Positions 35,981-45,323 of a stretch of DNA of 64,000 nt are shown one piece after another; within the stretch, counting starts at the first letter, position 1; each line of letters starts with the position of its first letter. The notes beneath the pieces were generated by a model. The model saw only the letters and a program-made list of their open reading frames with translations, did no database searches and had not been told where the DNA came from. Source of the DNA: Nocardia rhamnosiphila NBRC 108938 (GTDB taxonomy: Bacteria; Actinomycetota; Actinomycetes; Mycobacteriales; Mycobacteriaceae); assembly GCF_000720425.1 (NCBI RefSeq), contig NZ_JOAJ01000009.1, positions 310,001 to 374,000 on the forward strand. Direction: 5' to 3'. The translations under genes were made by a program, and so were the position numbers.

Positions 35981-36531
35981 ACCAGCGCACGACCCGGTGG
36001 GGCCGGCGCTTCGCGCTGGTCGCCACCCTGCTCATGGTGACCCTCGGCGCGCTGGCCGGCCCGGCTGCCGCCCATTCCGCGGTGGTGGGCAGCGATCCCG
36101 CGGACGGCGCGACCGTCGAGGTGGGGCCGCAGCGCGCCACCATCACGTTCAACGAACCGCTGCAGCCCGACTTCCCGGCCATGACCGTTGTTGGTCCGGA
36201 CGGCAATCTGTGGTCCAAGGGCGAGCCGGTCGTCGACGGCAGGAATCTCAGCGTCGAGGTCGGTGAACTCGGTCCGGCCGGCGAATACCGGATGGCCTTC
36301 CGGGTCACCTCGGCCGACGGCCACGTGGTCAACGGTGAGCGCGCTTTCACGCTGAGCAAGCCGGGTACCGGTACTCCGGGCCCGGCCGCGAACGCCCGCG
36401 GTGAGAGCGGCGGCTCGGACGGCGGTATCCCGGTCTGGGTGTACATCGTGGGTGCGGTCGTCCTGTTCGGCGGCGGTCTCGGGTTCGCGCTGTTCGGCTC
36501 GAACCTGGGCAAGGGCAAGAACCAGCGGTGA
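35977..36531 (+). CDS. copC: Copper resistance protein CopC
   Basis: This 184-residue extracytoplasmic copper protein has a signal peptide ending AAA; the mature N-terminus AHSAVVGSDPADGATV carries the first His ligand. SADGHVVNGERAF carries the second conserved His. A Gly/Ser linker and a C-terminal helix anchor it. The start overlaps the YcnI stop and its own stop overlaps the copD start (GTGA), so three genes are coupled. It probably binds Cu(II) and passes it to CopD. Confidence 0.9.
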   Translation: MNQRTTRWGRRFALVATLLMVTLGALAGPAAAHSAVVGSDPADGATVEVGPQRATITFNEPLQPDFPAMTVVGPDGNLWSKGEPVVDGRNLSVEVGELGPAGEYRMAFRVTSADGHVVNGERAFTLSKPGTGTPGPAANARGESGGSDGGIPVWVYIVGAVVLFGGGLGFALFGSNLGKGKNQR

Positions 36532-37454
36532 GAAACGGCGTCCCGAGCGGAACCGACGACCGGTTCGCGCTCGGACTCGTGATACCGGCGGGCCTGATCG
36601 GGGTGCTGCTGGCCTGGACGCTCGGCGGGGTTCCGGCGGCCTCGGCGGTGCGCTTCTGCGCCGATATCGCGGGCGCGACGGTGCTCGGCCTGGCCGTGCT
36701 GCCCCGGCTGGCGGACCGGATCGAGCTCCCCTGGCGGATGATGGCGGTTCTGGCCGGACTGTGGTGCTGCCTGGAATTCGCCACTCTGGTCTTCGCCGCG
36801 GGTGAGGTGGCGGGTTCGGGGGCGACCGCGCTGAGCCCGGCCGATTTCGGCACCTATCTGGCCCGGATCAGCGCGGGCCAGATCGGCCTGGCCATCCTGC
36901 TGGCCACCGCGGCGATCGCGGTGTACGCCGCGATCGCCTTCCGGCGGCCCGGGCAGCGCTCACCGGACCTGGTGCTGGTGTTCGCCGCGGTCAGCGTGAC
37001 CCTGCGACCGATCACGGGGCATATGTCGCAGCAACCGGCCGGGTCGGTACTGGCCGGGGTCCACGCGCTGGCGGCGTCGACCTGGCTCGGGCTGCTGCTG
37101 GCGCTGGCCCTGGTGGTGCGTGGCCGCCGCGGGTGGGCCGACGCACTGCCCAGGTACTCGGCGGTCGCGCTGCCCATGATCGCCGCCGTGGCGTTGACCG
37201 GCGTGATCAACGGTCTGGTGCGCCTCGGCGGTATCGCACCGTTCGTCACCACCGGCTACGGACGGATCATGCTCGCCAAGACAGTGCTGCTGGCGGTCCT
37301 GCTGGCGCTGGGCTGGTGGTGGCGGCGGAGCTGGGTGGTGGCGGCGGCCCGGCATCAGATGCCGGCCGAGGGCTCGCTGCGGCGCGCGGTGGTGGAGGTT
37401 TCGGTGATGGCGGTGGTGTTCGGGCTGGCGGCGTCGCTGGCAGTCACGGGATAG
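36528..37454 (+). CDS. copD: Copper resistance membrane protein CopD
   Basis: This 308-residue protein has eight membrane helices. The conserved CopD features include a His in the loop RPITGHMSQQPAGSVLAGVHALAASTWLG and the motif GYGRIMLAKTVLLAVLLALG. It likely imports or transfers copper from CopC across the membrane. GTG 36528 overlaps the copC stop. The two DUF5313 genes follow at 9 bp and may be in the same transcript. Confidence 0.88.
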   Translation: MRNGVPSGTDDRFALGLVIPAGLIGVLLAWTLGGVPAASAVRFCADIAGATVLGLAVLPRLADRIELPWRMMAVLAGLWCCLEFATLVFAAGEVAGSGATALSPADFGTYLARISAGQIGLAILLATAAIAVYAAIAFRRPGQRSPDLVLVFAAVSVTLRPITGHMSQQPAGSVLAGVHALAASTWLGLLLALALVVRGRRGWADALPRYSAVALPMIAAVALTGVINGLVRLGGIAPFVTTGYGRIMLAKTVLLAVLLALGWWWRRSWVVAAARHQMPAEGSLRRAVVEVSVMAVVFGLAASLAVTG

Positions 37455-37463
37455 CCTGGGTCC

Positions 37464-37847
37464 ATGGCTGCCGGTGCCCCGACTCCGAATCTCCTCCAGC
37501 GGATCGGGTACATCTGTGGCCGCACACTGCCCGCCGAATACTCCGACTGGGTGCTGAACGATCTCACCGGGCCGGGTGCGACCCGCCGCTACCTGGTGCG
37601 GATGTTGGTGCCGCTGGTGCTGGTGCTGTTGCTGTTCCTGCTGGTCCCCGGGCCGCTGTGGATAGGAGCGTCGATGATGGCGCTGCTCCTGCTGCCGCTG
37701 ATCTACTTCACCGTGGCGCTGACCTACGTCTTCCGGCGCAACCGGCTGGTCAAGCACGGCCTGGATCCGGCGCTGGCCGACGCCGACGTCCGCCGCCGCG
37801 CGGAGCGCGAGCGCGCCGCCTACGAGCGGCGGCACGGCCGGGGCTGA
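37464..37847 (+). CDS. DUF5313 membrane protein, copy 1
   Basis: This 127-residue protein has a short N-terminal amphipathic part with LPAEYSDWVLNDLTGPGATRRYLVRM, two central membrane helices, and a basic C-terminus with YVFRRNRLVKHGLDP. This is the DUF5313 layout. Function unknown. The downstream neighbour is a clear paralogue, so the pair arose by tandem duplication. Confidence 0.8.
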   Translation: MAAGAPTPNLLQRIGYICGRTLPAEYSDWVLNDLTGPGATRRYLVRMLVPLVLVLLLFLLVPGPLWIGASMMALLLLPLIYFTVALTYVFRRNRLVKHGLDPALADADVRRRAERERAAYERRHGRG

Positions 37848-37903
37848 ACGCAACGCCCGAATTACCCCTGGTGAGCGATATCACACAGGCATAGCCTGGA
37901 GCT

Positions 37904-38308
37904 ATGGACAAGCCGACCTTCAAGCAACGGATCGCCTACGATCTGGGCGGCGAACTGCCCGCGGAGCTGCACGCGTGGGTGGTCCAGGACGTCGTCGGCC
38001 GCGGGGCGATGGAGCGCTACCTGATCCGGTTCGTCGGACCGATCATCCCCTTCTTCGTGCTGATCTTGCTGTTCCCGGGCCCGATGACCCTCAAGCTGGG
38101 CCTGATCGTCATGATGATCGTTCCGCTGATCATCTTCACGATCGCACTGACCTATGTGTGGCGGCGCTACCGGTTGGTACAGCACGGGTTGGATCCGGAT
38201 CTGGTCGACCACGAGAAATGCAAAGACTGCGATCGTGAGGTGTACAACCTGCGCTACCGCCCACAGCACGGCGACGCGCGGATGACACAGCCCGGGCACG
38301 GGGGTTGA
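37904..38308 (+). CDS. DUF5313 membrane protein, copy 2
   Basis: This is a 134-residue paralogue of the preceding protein ([26 protein letters not shown], then two helices, then [15 protein letters not shown]). Unlike copy 1 it carries CKDC in its tail ([10 protein letters not shown]), a possible metal or redox site. It follows copy 1 by 56 bp. Confidence 0.8.
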   Translation: MDKPTFKQRIAYDLGGELPAELHAWVVQDVVGRGAMERYLIRFVGPIIPFFVLILLFPGPMTLKLGLIVMMIVPLIIFTIALTYVWRRYRLVQHGLDPDLVDHEKCKDCDREVYNLRYRPQHGDARMTQPGHGG

Positions 38309-38345
38309 TGGGCGCTGCCGGTACGCACCCGGCACAATCGGGACC

Positions 38346-38834
38346 GTGACCGAATCAGAGCAGCAGGTGGCCACCGCGGATCTCGCCGACGAGATCGGGC
38401 CCGATATCCGCAGTTGTGACACCCAGTTCATCCAGTTCGGCGGCCACCAGGTGTTCTCCGGCCGGATCACCACGATCCGCTGCTTCCAGGACAATCTGCT
38501 GGTCAAACAGACACTCGGAGAGCCCGGCGCCGGGCAGGTCCTGGTCGTCGACGGCGGCGCGAGCATCCACACCGCCTTGGTCGGCGATATCATCGCCGGC
38601 CGCGGGGTCGACAACGGCTGGGCCGGGGTCGTGGTGAACGGCGCGGTCCGCGACTCCGCGATTCTGCGCACCCTCGGTATCGGCGTAAAGGCCCTGGGCA
38701 CGAATCCGCGCAAGAGCACCCAGACCGGTAGCGGCGAGAAGAACGTCCCGGTGGAGTTCGGGGGCGTCACCTTCAATCCCGGCGAGATGCTCTACAGCGA
38801 CCACGACGGCATCGTGGTCCGCACCGAACCCTGA
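38346..38834 (+). CDS. rraA: RraA-family protein
   Basis: This 162-residue protein has the RraA signatures [20 protein letters not shown] and [16 protein letters not shown]. The Gly/Arg/Asp set (NGAVRDS) is shared by RNase E regulators and 4-hydroxy-4-methyl-2-oxoglutarate aldolases. Sequence alone cannot decide between the two, although the length and order match Rv3853, annotated as RraA. It starts at GTG 38346 and converges on the S4 gene. Confidence 0.88.
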   Translation: MTESEQQVATADLADEIGPDIRSCDTQFIQFGGHQVFSGRITTIRCFQDNLLVKQTLGEPGAGQVLVVDGGASIHTALVGDIIAGRGVDNGWAGVVVNGAVRDSAILRTLGIGVKALGTNPRKSTQTGSGEKNVPVEFGGVTFNPGEMLYSDHDGIVVRTEP

Positions 38835-38871
38835 TCGCCGCGGTCCGGTGCCGGCAACGGCCGGTCCGGTG

Positions 38872-39093
38872 TTATCCGCTGCTCACCCTGGCGGAGTGAC
38901 CGGCGATGGCGACCACATCGCCGACCTGCAACTGCCGTCCGCGGCGCAATTCGACCTCGTCGTTCACGCGCACCAGACCGGCCGCGATAACGGTCTTGGC
39001 CTCCGACCCGGATTCGATCAGATTGGCCAGCTTCAGGAACTGCCCGAGCCGTATGGCGCCGTCGTCGATCGGCACATCGATGGGATCCGACAT
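38872..39093 (-). CDS. Small S4-type RNA-binding protein
   Basis: This is a 73-residue protein, almost only an S4 domain (IRLGQFLKLANLIESGSEAK, VRVNDEVELRRGRQLQVGD). The start is ATG 39093; open frame upstream adds an unlikely Arg/Cys-rich stretch. Small S4 proteins of this type (YbcJ/YaaA-like) bind structured RNA, sometimes at the ribosome. It is single and convergent with rraA. Confidence 0.85.
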   Translation of the reverse strand: MSDPIDVPIDDGAIRLGQFLKLANLIESGSEAKTVIAAGLVRVNDEVELRRGRQLQVGDVVAIAGHSARVSSG

Positions 39094-39350
39094 AGGTTCA
39101 TGCTTACTCCCCCGGTCACGGCGCTTTCCGACCGGCCCCGGGCACCCGGCGCGCGGACAGCGCCGGATGCGTAACAAGAAGACATTTCCGGCATTTCACG
39201 GCAGCTTCGCGCGCCACGCCCGGGACCCGATTTCCCATATCGGCCAACCGCGCCCGCGCACAGGGAAATACATGCGCTTCCGGACCGATATACCATTAAC
39301 ACGCCGGGCCACAGCCATGATTCGGTGATTCCTGGCGGCAGACTGGAACC

Positions 39351-42300
39351 GTGATATCCACGCAGGAACCGCGACACCCCGCACCACCCGGCCCATCCGG
39401 CACGCCCGGGCGGTTCGCGGCGATACCGCGTGTCGCCACGCTGGTCTCGGGTGTTCTCGCGGCCGCCTGCCTGCTGTGGAGTCTTTCCCCGACCCTGTCG
39501 ACGGCGCTCGCCGGCGCCCGCCACTACCTGGATCGCTACTACCTGTACGCACCCGATACCAACCTGCTGTGGGCCGGACTGCTCGGATTGCTGACGCTCG
39601 GACTGGCCGGGCGCAAGCGGGTCGCCTGGTGGGCGTTGGTGCTCTACACGGCGAGCTGGGTCCCGGCGAACCTGGCCGATCTGCTGCGCGCACACGACCG
39701 GCATGCCGCGGTGGCCGCGCTGATCCATCTGGCCGCGCTGACCGTACTGGTCCTGAGCCGCGCGGAATTCGGCGCGCGGATCCGCCGCTGCGCGCTGCGC
39801 CCGGCCGCGCTGACCCTGGCCGCCGGCTTGCTGATGGCGGCCGTCGCGGGTGGAGTCGTGGTCCAGCTGCTTCCCGGAGCACTGTCGTCCGTCGCGCAGC
39901 GTGCGCTGTGGGTGATCACCGAACTCACCGCGCATCTGGTACCCGGCTCGCCGGAACCCCCCGGCGTACCGTCCTTCCCGGCCCAGTTCCTGGTGGGACT
40001 CTTCGGCGCCCTGGCGGTCGCCGCAAGCGCCCTGGTCCTGCACCGAACCCAGCGCACGGAGTACGCACTCACCGACGCCGACGAATCGGCGCTGCGCGAA
40101 CTGCTGGCGGGCGCGGACCCCTCCGGTTCGATCGACTACTTCGCGACCCGGCGAGACCGGGCACTGATCTTCACGCCCAACGGCAGGGCGGCCATCGGCT
40201 ATCGCGTGGAGTACGGAGTCTGCCTGGCCCTCGGCGATCCGATCGGCGCGCGTGACTCCTGGCCACAGGCGATCGAGACCTGGCGGCAGCACGCCCGGGA
40301 TTTCGGCTGGCGGGCCGCGGTGATCGGAGCGAGCGAATCCGCCGTACCGGTCTACCAGCGTGCCGGGCTCACCGCGGTGACCGCCAGCGCGGAGGCCGTC
40401 CTCGACACTCGCAGTTTCTCCTTGGCGGCCCCGGAACTCGCGCCGGTCCGGCAGTCGGTGACCCGGCTCCGGAAAGCGGGTGTGACAGTCCGGATCCGCC
40501 GGCACCGCGATATCGGGACCGCCGACCTCGCCCGGCTCACGGTACGCGCCGAGGAGTGGCGGCACAGTGAGACCGAACGCGGGTACCCGCTTCCCCTGGG
40601 CCGTCTCGGCGATCGCCGCGACGGTGACTGCCTGCTGGTGGAAGCCGTCGACACCGACGACCGGGTGCTGGGGATGCTGTCCCTGGTGCCCTGGGGGAAG
40701 ACCGGCGCCACAGTGGAATTGCTGCGCCGGGCACCCGGCAGCACCACGGAGACGACCGACCTGCTGATCGCGGAATTCGCGTTGCGCGCCGAACAGCACG
40801 GTATCCACCAGGTTTCGCTGAGTTTCACCCTGTTCCGGTCGGTGTTCGAGGCGGCGGCACGCGAGTACATTCCGGCGACCTCCCGGAAGCCCCTGGCCGC
40901 GCTGCACACCGCGGCCGGATTCGTGCGCGGTGCCCGCACCCTGCCGCTGGCCTTCTCGCGCTGGTGGCAGCTGGCCCAGTGGCACCGCGCGAGTATGCGG
41001 TACCAGCCGCGGTGGGATCCCCGCTACGTCCTGTGCGACTCCTCGCGCGACCTGGCACGGATCGCCGTCGCCGCGGCGCGCGCCGAAGGTCTGCTGCCAC
41101 GGGCGGACGGAAGGTCCACGGCCTTCACGCATACCGGCCGGCACCGCGCCGCGCCGGAACATCCGGCTCCCGCACGCGCCGGCACGAATACCGGGCCCGC
41201 GGAGATCGAACCGGAGCCGATCACCGCGCACCGGCCCGAACAGGTGCGGGTGCGGATCGAGAAGCTGGACCGGCTCGCCGCCGCGAACGTCGATCCCTAT
41301 CCCCTGCCGTTCCCGCCGACGCATACGGTCGCCGCCGCCCGCCGGACACCGCGCGGTACGACGGTCCGCGTCTCGGGACGATTGCTGCGCCGGCGCGACT
41401 ACGGGGGTGTGATCTTCGGGGTGGTCCGGGACTGGACCAGCGATATCCAGCTGCTGCTCGACCGCGACCGGCTCGGCCGACAACGCCTCGACGAATTCGG
41501 TGAACTCGTCGATCTGGGAGATCTGGTGTCGGTCAGCGGTCAGCTGGGGTACAGCCGGCGCGGGGAACTGTCCCTGCTGGTGGCGGATTGGCGGATGCTC
41601 GGTAAATGCCTGCACCCGCTCCCCGACAAATGGCGCGGCCTCAGCGACCCGGAGGTCCGGATGCGGCGCGGTTACCTGGATCTGATGATCGACCGGGAAG
41701 CGCGCGAACTGCTGGCCCGGCGCAGTGCGGTGCTGCGGGCGCTGCGCGACGCCCTGCACGACTGCGGATTCCTGGAGGTCACCACCCCGGTGCTGCAGCA
41801 CAGCCCCGGCGGCGCGGCGGCCCGTAGTCTGCGCACCCATATCGACGCCGACAACACCGATCTGCATCTGCGGGCCGCTCCGGAACCGGCGCTGAAACGG
41901 TTGTGTGTCGGCGGTGTCGAGAAACTGTTCGAACTGGGGCCGGGTTTCCGCAACACCCACGCCGATACCCGCCACCTGCCCGAATACACCGTGCTGGAGG
42001 CCTATGAGGCGCATAGTGATCACCGGCGCATGATGACGCTGTGCCGGCAGCTGGTGCAGCAGGCCGCGCTGGCCGCCAATGACGCGATGATCGCCATGCG
42101 GCCTACCCCGGACGGTTCGCTGCACGCGGTGGACATCTCCGGCGAATGGCGGGTGCGGTCGATATACGAGGCGCTGTCGGCGGAGGTCGGTGTCGATATC
42201 ACGCCCCGTACCGCCCTACCGGACCTGCGGGAACTGTGCGAGAAGGCCGATATCGTCCATCAACCCGGCTGGGACGAGGGCCGGATGGTCTACGCCCTCT

Positions 42301-42686
42301 ATGAGCGACTGGTGGTGGAGGCCACCCGGGAACCGACCTTCTACACCGACTTTCCGAGCTCGGTGTCGCCGCTCGCCCGCCCGGCCCGCCGCGACACCGC
42401 ACTGGCCGAACGCTGGGATCTGGTGGCGTGGGGTATCGAGCTGGGCTCCGGGTGCAGCGAACTCACCGATCCGGTGGAACAGCGGCGGCGGCTCGCCGCC
42501 CAATCCCGTATCGCGGCCGACGGCGGCCAGGCGGCCATGGAACTCGACGAGGAGTTCCTGTGCGCACTGGAACACGCCATGCCGCCGACCGGTGGTCTGG
42601 GCCTGGGCGTGGACCGGGTGATCATGCTGCTGACCGGGCGCGCACTGCGGGAGACCCAGCCGTTCCCATTGGTCCGGCCGCGATGA
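39351..42686 (+). CDS. lysX: Bifunctional lysyl-phosphatidylglycerol synthase/lysyl-tRNA synthetase LysX
   Basis: LysX makes Lys-tRNA and transfers the lysine to phosphatidylglycerol, adding positive charge to the membrane. The 1111 residues, the expected size, consist of an N-terminal membrane region (about 20-225), an MprF-type DUF2156 transferase domain (about 230-560, with IGYRVEYGVCLALGDPIG), a linker, an OB-fold anticodon domain (about 660-750) and a class II LysRS core. The core shows motif 2 in FELGPGFRNTHADTRHLPEY and motif 3 in GLGLGVDRVIMLLTG. Start GTG 39351. It is probably the secondary, not the housekeeping, LysRS. Confidence 0.95.
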   Translation: MISTQEPRHPAPPGPSGTPGRFAAIPRVATLVSGVLAAACLLWSLSPTLSTALAGARHYLDRYYLYAPDTNLLWAGLLGLLTLGLAGRKRVAWWALVLYTASWVPANLADLLRAHDRHAAVAALIHLAALTVLVLSRAEFGARIRRCALRPAALTLAAGLLMAAVAGGVVVQLLPGALSSVAQRALWVITELTAHLVPGSPEPPGVPSFPAQFLVGLFGALAVAASALVLHRTQRTEYALTDADESALRELLAGADPSGSIDYFATRRDRALIFTPNGRAAIGYRVEYGVCLALGDPIGARDSWPQAIETWRQHARDFGWRAAVIGASESAVPVYQRAGLTAVTASAEAVLDTRSFSLAAPELAPVRQSVTRLRKAGVTVRIRRHRDIGTADLARLTVRAEEWRHSETERGYPLPLGRLGDRRDGDCLLVEAVDTDDRVLGMLSLVPWGKTGATVELLRRAPGSTTETTDLLIAEFALRAEQHGIHQVSLSFTLFRSVFEAAAREYIPATSRKPLAALHTAAGFVRGARTLPLAFSRWWQLAQWHRASMRYQPRWDPRYVLCDSSRDLARIAVAAARAEGLLPRADGRSTAFTHTGRHRAAPEHPAPARAGTNTGPAEIEPEPITAHRPEQVRVRIEKLDRLAAANVDPYPLPFPPTHTVAAARRTPRGTTVRVSGRLLRRRDYGGVIFGVVRDWTSDIQLLLDRDRLGRQRLDEFGELVDLGDLVSVSGQLGYSRRGELSLLVADWRMLGKCLHPLPDKWRGLSDPEVRMRRGYLDLMIDREARELLARRSAVLRALRDALHDCGFLEVTTPVLQHSPGGAAARSLRTHIDADNTDLHLRAAPEPALKRLCVGGVEKLFELGPGFRNTHADTRHLPEYTVLEAYEAHSDHRRMMTLCRQLVQQAALAANDAMIAMRPTPDGSLHAVDISGEWRVRSIYEALSAEVGVDITPRTALPDLRELCEKADIVHQPGWDEGRMVYALYERLVVEATREPTFYTDFPSSVSPLARPARRDTALAERWDLVAWGIELGSGCSELTDPVEQRRRLAAQSRIAADGGQAAMELDEEFLCALEHAMPPTGGLGLGVDRVIMLLTGRALRETQPFPLVRPR

Positions 42687-42801
42687 TCAGGCACTTCCCC
42701 GTACTGATCGGAGGGAATGTTTCCGCCCCGCCGCTCGGGGAAGTACGGTGTAGTGACTTCGGCCCCGGGAGGAGGGGCCTACCTTCGGAACGGGGTTCGA
42801 T

Positions 42802-43278
42802 TTGAGTTACGTGGACCTGCTCACCCACGCCGGCCAGGTGGACTTTTCGGCTTGGGCCAACACCGATACGTTGGCGTCCGCGGTCGAGCTGAGCGCCCGC
42901 AAGAGAAGCAAGGGCAAGGGCGGCGGCTTCGGTCTGTTCGGCCTGATCTGCTGTGTGCTCGTGGTGGCGATCATCGTCGGCGTCATTCTGCTGGCCCGTA
43001 AGAAGAAGAACGACAACAACTCCTCGGGTCAGTTCCCCCAGCCCGGCCAGCCCCCGCAGGGTTACCCGCAGCAGGGTGGTTACCCCCAGCAGGGTGGCTA
43101 CCCCCAGCAGGGCGGTTACCCCCAGCAGGGCGGTTACCCCCAGCAGGGCGGTTATCCGCAGCAGGGTGGTTACCCCTCGCAAGGTGGCTACCCGCAGCAG
43201 GGCGGCTACCCGTCCGACCCGAACTACCCCAATCCCCCGCAGGGCGGCCAGCCGCCGTACCCGCCCACCGGGCAATAG
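42802..43278 (+). CDS. Single-pass membrane protein with GYPQQG repeats
   Basis: This is a 158-residue protein from TTG 42802. The N-terminal 45 residues are soluble. One membrane helix ([22 protein letters not shown]) with two cysteines at its start follows, then KKKND and a tail of about eight GYPQQG hexapeptides and a Pro-rich end. Gly-Tyr-Pro-Gln repeats favour extended or condensate-forming chains. Function unknown. A strong terminator follows, so it is likely monocistronic. Confidence 0.75.
   Translation: MSYVDLLTHAGQVDFSAWANTDTLASAVELSARKRSKGKGGGFGLFGLICCVLVVAIIVGVILLARKKKNDNNSSGQFPQPGQPPQGYPQQGGYPQQGGYPQQGGYPQQGGYPQQGGYPQQGGYPSQGGYPQQGGYPSDPNYPNPPQGGQPPYPPTGQ
43059..43215. repeat. 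18-bp tandem repeats coding GYPQQG
   Basis: About eight to nine 18-bp units (GGTTACCCCCAGCAGGGY) repeat in frame, with few base changes. One copy has CAG replaced by TCG (GYPSQG). Confidence 0.9.
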
Positions 43279-43292
43279 GCTCACCCGGTACA

Positions 43293-43332
43293 CAGGGGCC
43301 GGTTCGCCGTGATCACGGCGAACCGGCCCCTG
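43293..43332 (+). terminator. 40-bp perfect palindrome terminator
   Basis: The 40-bp palindrome (first half CAGGGGCCGGTTCGCCGTGA) is followed by GGGCTTTTC. It lies 14 bp past the GYPQQG-gene stop. Confidence 0.88.
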
Positions 43333-43425
43333 GGCTTTTCGAGACCACCCGGGATTTCATCGATCGGCCGACCGGCTCCGCGACCTCGCTGCCGACCCAC
43401 CGGGCCGATGCGGCAGAGTGGACGC

Positions 43426-44037
43426 GTGCAATTGATACTCGTTCGCCATGGCCAGCCGCTCCGGGTCGACAACGCCGGGCAGGCAGCCGACCCCGGTCTG
43501 GCGCCCATCGGCGTGGAGCAGGCCGAACGGGTACCGGCCGCCCTGGAACACCACCGCATCGTGCGGGTGATCAGCAGCCCGCAACGCCGGGCCCGCGAAA
43601 CCGCCGCGCCGACGGCCGCGAAGCTGGGCCTGGACGTGGATACCATGGACGATCTGGCCGAATACGATCGTGACCTGCCGTCCTATATCCCGATCGAGGA
43701 CGCCAAGGTGGAGTTCCGGGACGCCTACGACCGGATCAAGGCCGGGCACCTCCCGGTGCAGATCGATGCCGATGCCTTCCGGCACCGGGTACACGACGCG
43801 ATCACCGAGATCGCCTCCACGACCCCGGCCGCCGATACCGTGGTGGTGTTCGCGCACGGCGGCGTCATCAATGTCACTCTGCAGGACATTCTCGGTCTGG
43901 CCCGGCCGCTGACCTTCCCGATCGATTACTGCTCGATCACCCGGATCCTGTTCTCCCGGACCGGTCGCCGCACCGCGGCGACCGTCAACGAGAACGGACA
44001 CGTCTGGGAATTGCTCCCCCGCAATATCTCCGGCTGA
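43426..44037 (+). CDS. Histidine phosphatase family protein
   Basis: This 203-residue protein has the catalytic motif in QLILVRHGQP at the very N-terminus and the second histidine in VVVFAHGGVINV. It differs from the phosphatase at 12.5 kb and is not a recent copy. Conserved Arg in SSPQRRARETA completes the phosphate pocket. The start is GTG 43426, since any earlier start adds unrelated sequence. The substrate is unknown. Its stop is directly adjacent to the stop of the convergent cutinase gene, with no spacer. Confidence 0.88.
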   Translation: MQLILVRHGQPLRVDNAGQAADPGLAPIGVEQAERVPAALEHHRIVRVISSPQRRARETAAPTAAKLGLDVDTMDDLAEYDRDLPSYIPIEDAKVEFRDAYDRIKAGHLPVQIDADAFRHRVHDAITEIASTTPAADTVVVFAHGGVINVTLQDILGLARPLTFPIDYCSITRILFSRTGRRTAATVNENGHVWELLPRNISG

Positions 44038-44937
44038 TCAGGCCATTCCGGCGATCCAGTTGTGCATCCAGGACAGCGCGGTCTGGCCGCCACCGACCTT
44101 GTAGCTGCCGTAGGCGACATGCGACTCGGACCGGTAGAAGGTGTCGAGATCCTTGACCCGCTGCTCGTTGGCGCCGCGGGTCAGCTGGGCCTGCAGTGTG
44201 GGCAGACCGCCGTTGGAGATCAGATCGCTCACGATGGCGCCGACTTCCAGCTGGTAACGCCAGATATTGGCCGGGTTGGCGTCGGAACTCTGGGCGAGGA
44301 AACCGGCGAATCGGGTGACGAAATCGTCCGACGCGGTGGCGCAGTAGAGATCATCGGGGATGCACACCGTGCGGGTACGGTCGCTGACCCAGCCGAATCC
44401 ACCGACCCGGGGGCCGCCGGCCCCGGCACCCGGCGCGGGCGGACCGACCTGAACATCACCGGGCGCCCGCCGCGGATCGGAGATCAGCCCGACACCCGCG
44501 ATACTCTCCGGCCGGATCGGGCCGAGGCCCGTACCGATCTCGGCGGCGAGATCCCCGGCGGCGTCGGCACCCTGGCTGTAACCCACCAGTGCGACCTTGG
44601 TGCCGCCGCAGCGCTGCACCATATCGGTGATCATGCCGCGCGCATTGGACACGGCCTCGTTCTTGGAGTCGGCGTAGATATCGCCTTCCCACGGAAAAGC
44701 GGTTGCCGCGTAGGTGACGTAGTCGACCTTCGCCGAGGACGGTAGGCCGTTGGTCACCCGGGCGAGCATGCCCGGCGTGGGGCGCTTGTCGTGGCCGGTT
44801 TCCCAGGTCCCGGGAATCGCCACCACATACAGACTCGGGCATCCGGGGTCGGCCGTTGCCACCGATCCCCCGAAAACCACTCCCGACGCAACCGCCGCAC
44901 AGGCACCCAGCGCCGCGGCAACCCTCTTGAACTGCAT
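44038..44937 (-). CDS. Secreted cutinase-family esterase
   Basis: This is a 299-residue protein. ATG 44937 gives a signal peptide (RVAAALGACAAVASGVVFGG...ATA), then the cutinase fold with the nucleophile in VGYSQGADAAGD, a disulfide-linked acid region around TVCIPDDLYCATASDD and a histidine in SESHVAYGSY. A Gly/Pro-rich insertion (PPAPGAGAGGPRVGG) separates domain parts. Such proteins cleave lipid esters in this order. Monocistronic. Confidence 0.9.
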   Translation of the reverse strand: MQFKRVAAALGACAAVASGVVFGGSVATADPGCPSLYVVAIPGTWETGHDKRPTPGMLARVTNGLPSSAKVDYVTYAATAFPWEGDIYADSKNEAVSNARGMITDMVQRCGGTKVALVGYSQGADAAGDLAAEIGTGLGPIRPESIAGVGLISDPRRAPGDVQVGPPAPGAGAGGPRVGGFGWVSDRTRTVCIPDDLYCATASDDFVTRFAGFLAQSSDANPANIWRYQLEVGAIVSDLISNGGLPTLQAQLTRGANEQRVKDLDTFYRSESHVAYGSYKVGGGQTALSWMHNWIAGMA

Positions 44938-45323
44938 TCTGCTCCAGTCAACCCTGGCCCCTGATCGGGACGCTCCCGTTAAGTCATCGCCAAGATGCTG
45001 ACCCCGGCCGATGACACCGATGTGTGTAACAGGTGAACAACAACCACGCGTCACAATTACACGATCGGATCACGATCTCGTACCGGGACACACCGCAGAT
45101 AACAATAGAGCGACGATCTTGGTATCGCCAGCCCAACCCCGGCCTGACCACCGGAGACGAGCGATCACCCGTATTTCACCGGAAAAGCTGCGTGTCGAAT
45201 TCGGCCCGCGCCCGAAATACGTCGGCGCGGTGCCCCCGGAAAAACCCGGGAACACCGCGCCGTAGCGTATTCATTTGTGCCGCAGCATCTCCGGCTCGGC
45301 GGTTCGGGACCGCCGCGCCGAGG
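44938..45323. other. 386-bp intergenic region between gltD and cutinase
   Basis: No gene is seen. Near the gltD end, CGGCGGT (45297-45303) pairs with ACCGCCG (45309-45315), a probable terminator lacking a T tract. The rest, near 45020-45120, is less GC-rich and should hold the cutinase promoter. Confidence 0.5.

Noticed and set aside
39033..42125. A 1030-codon open frame antisense to lysX
   Set aside because: Same artefact: low-complexity translation, whereas the plus strand encodes LysX throughout.
44030..44045. Overlap or fusion of the phosphatase and cutinase genes
   Set aside because: The stops are directly adjacent on opposite strands. This is simply a tight convergent pair.
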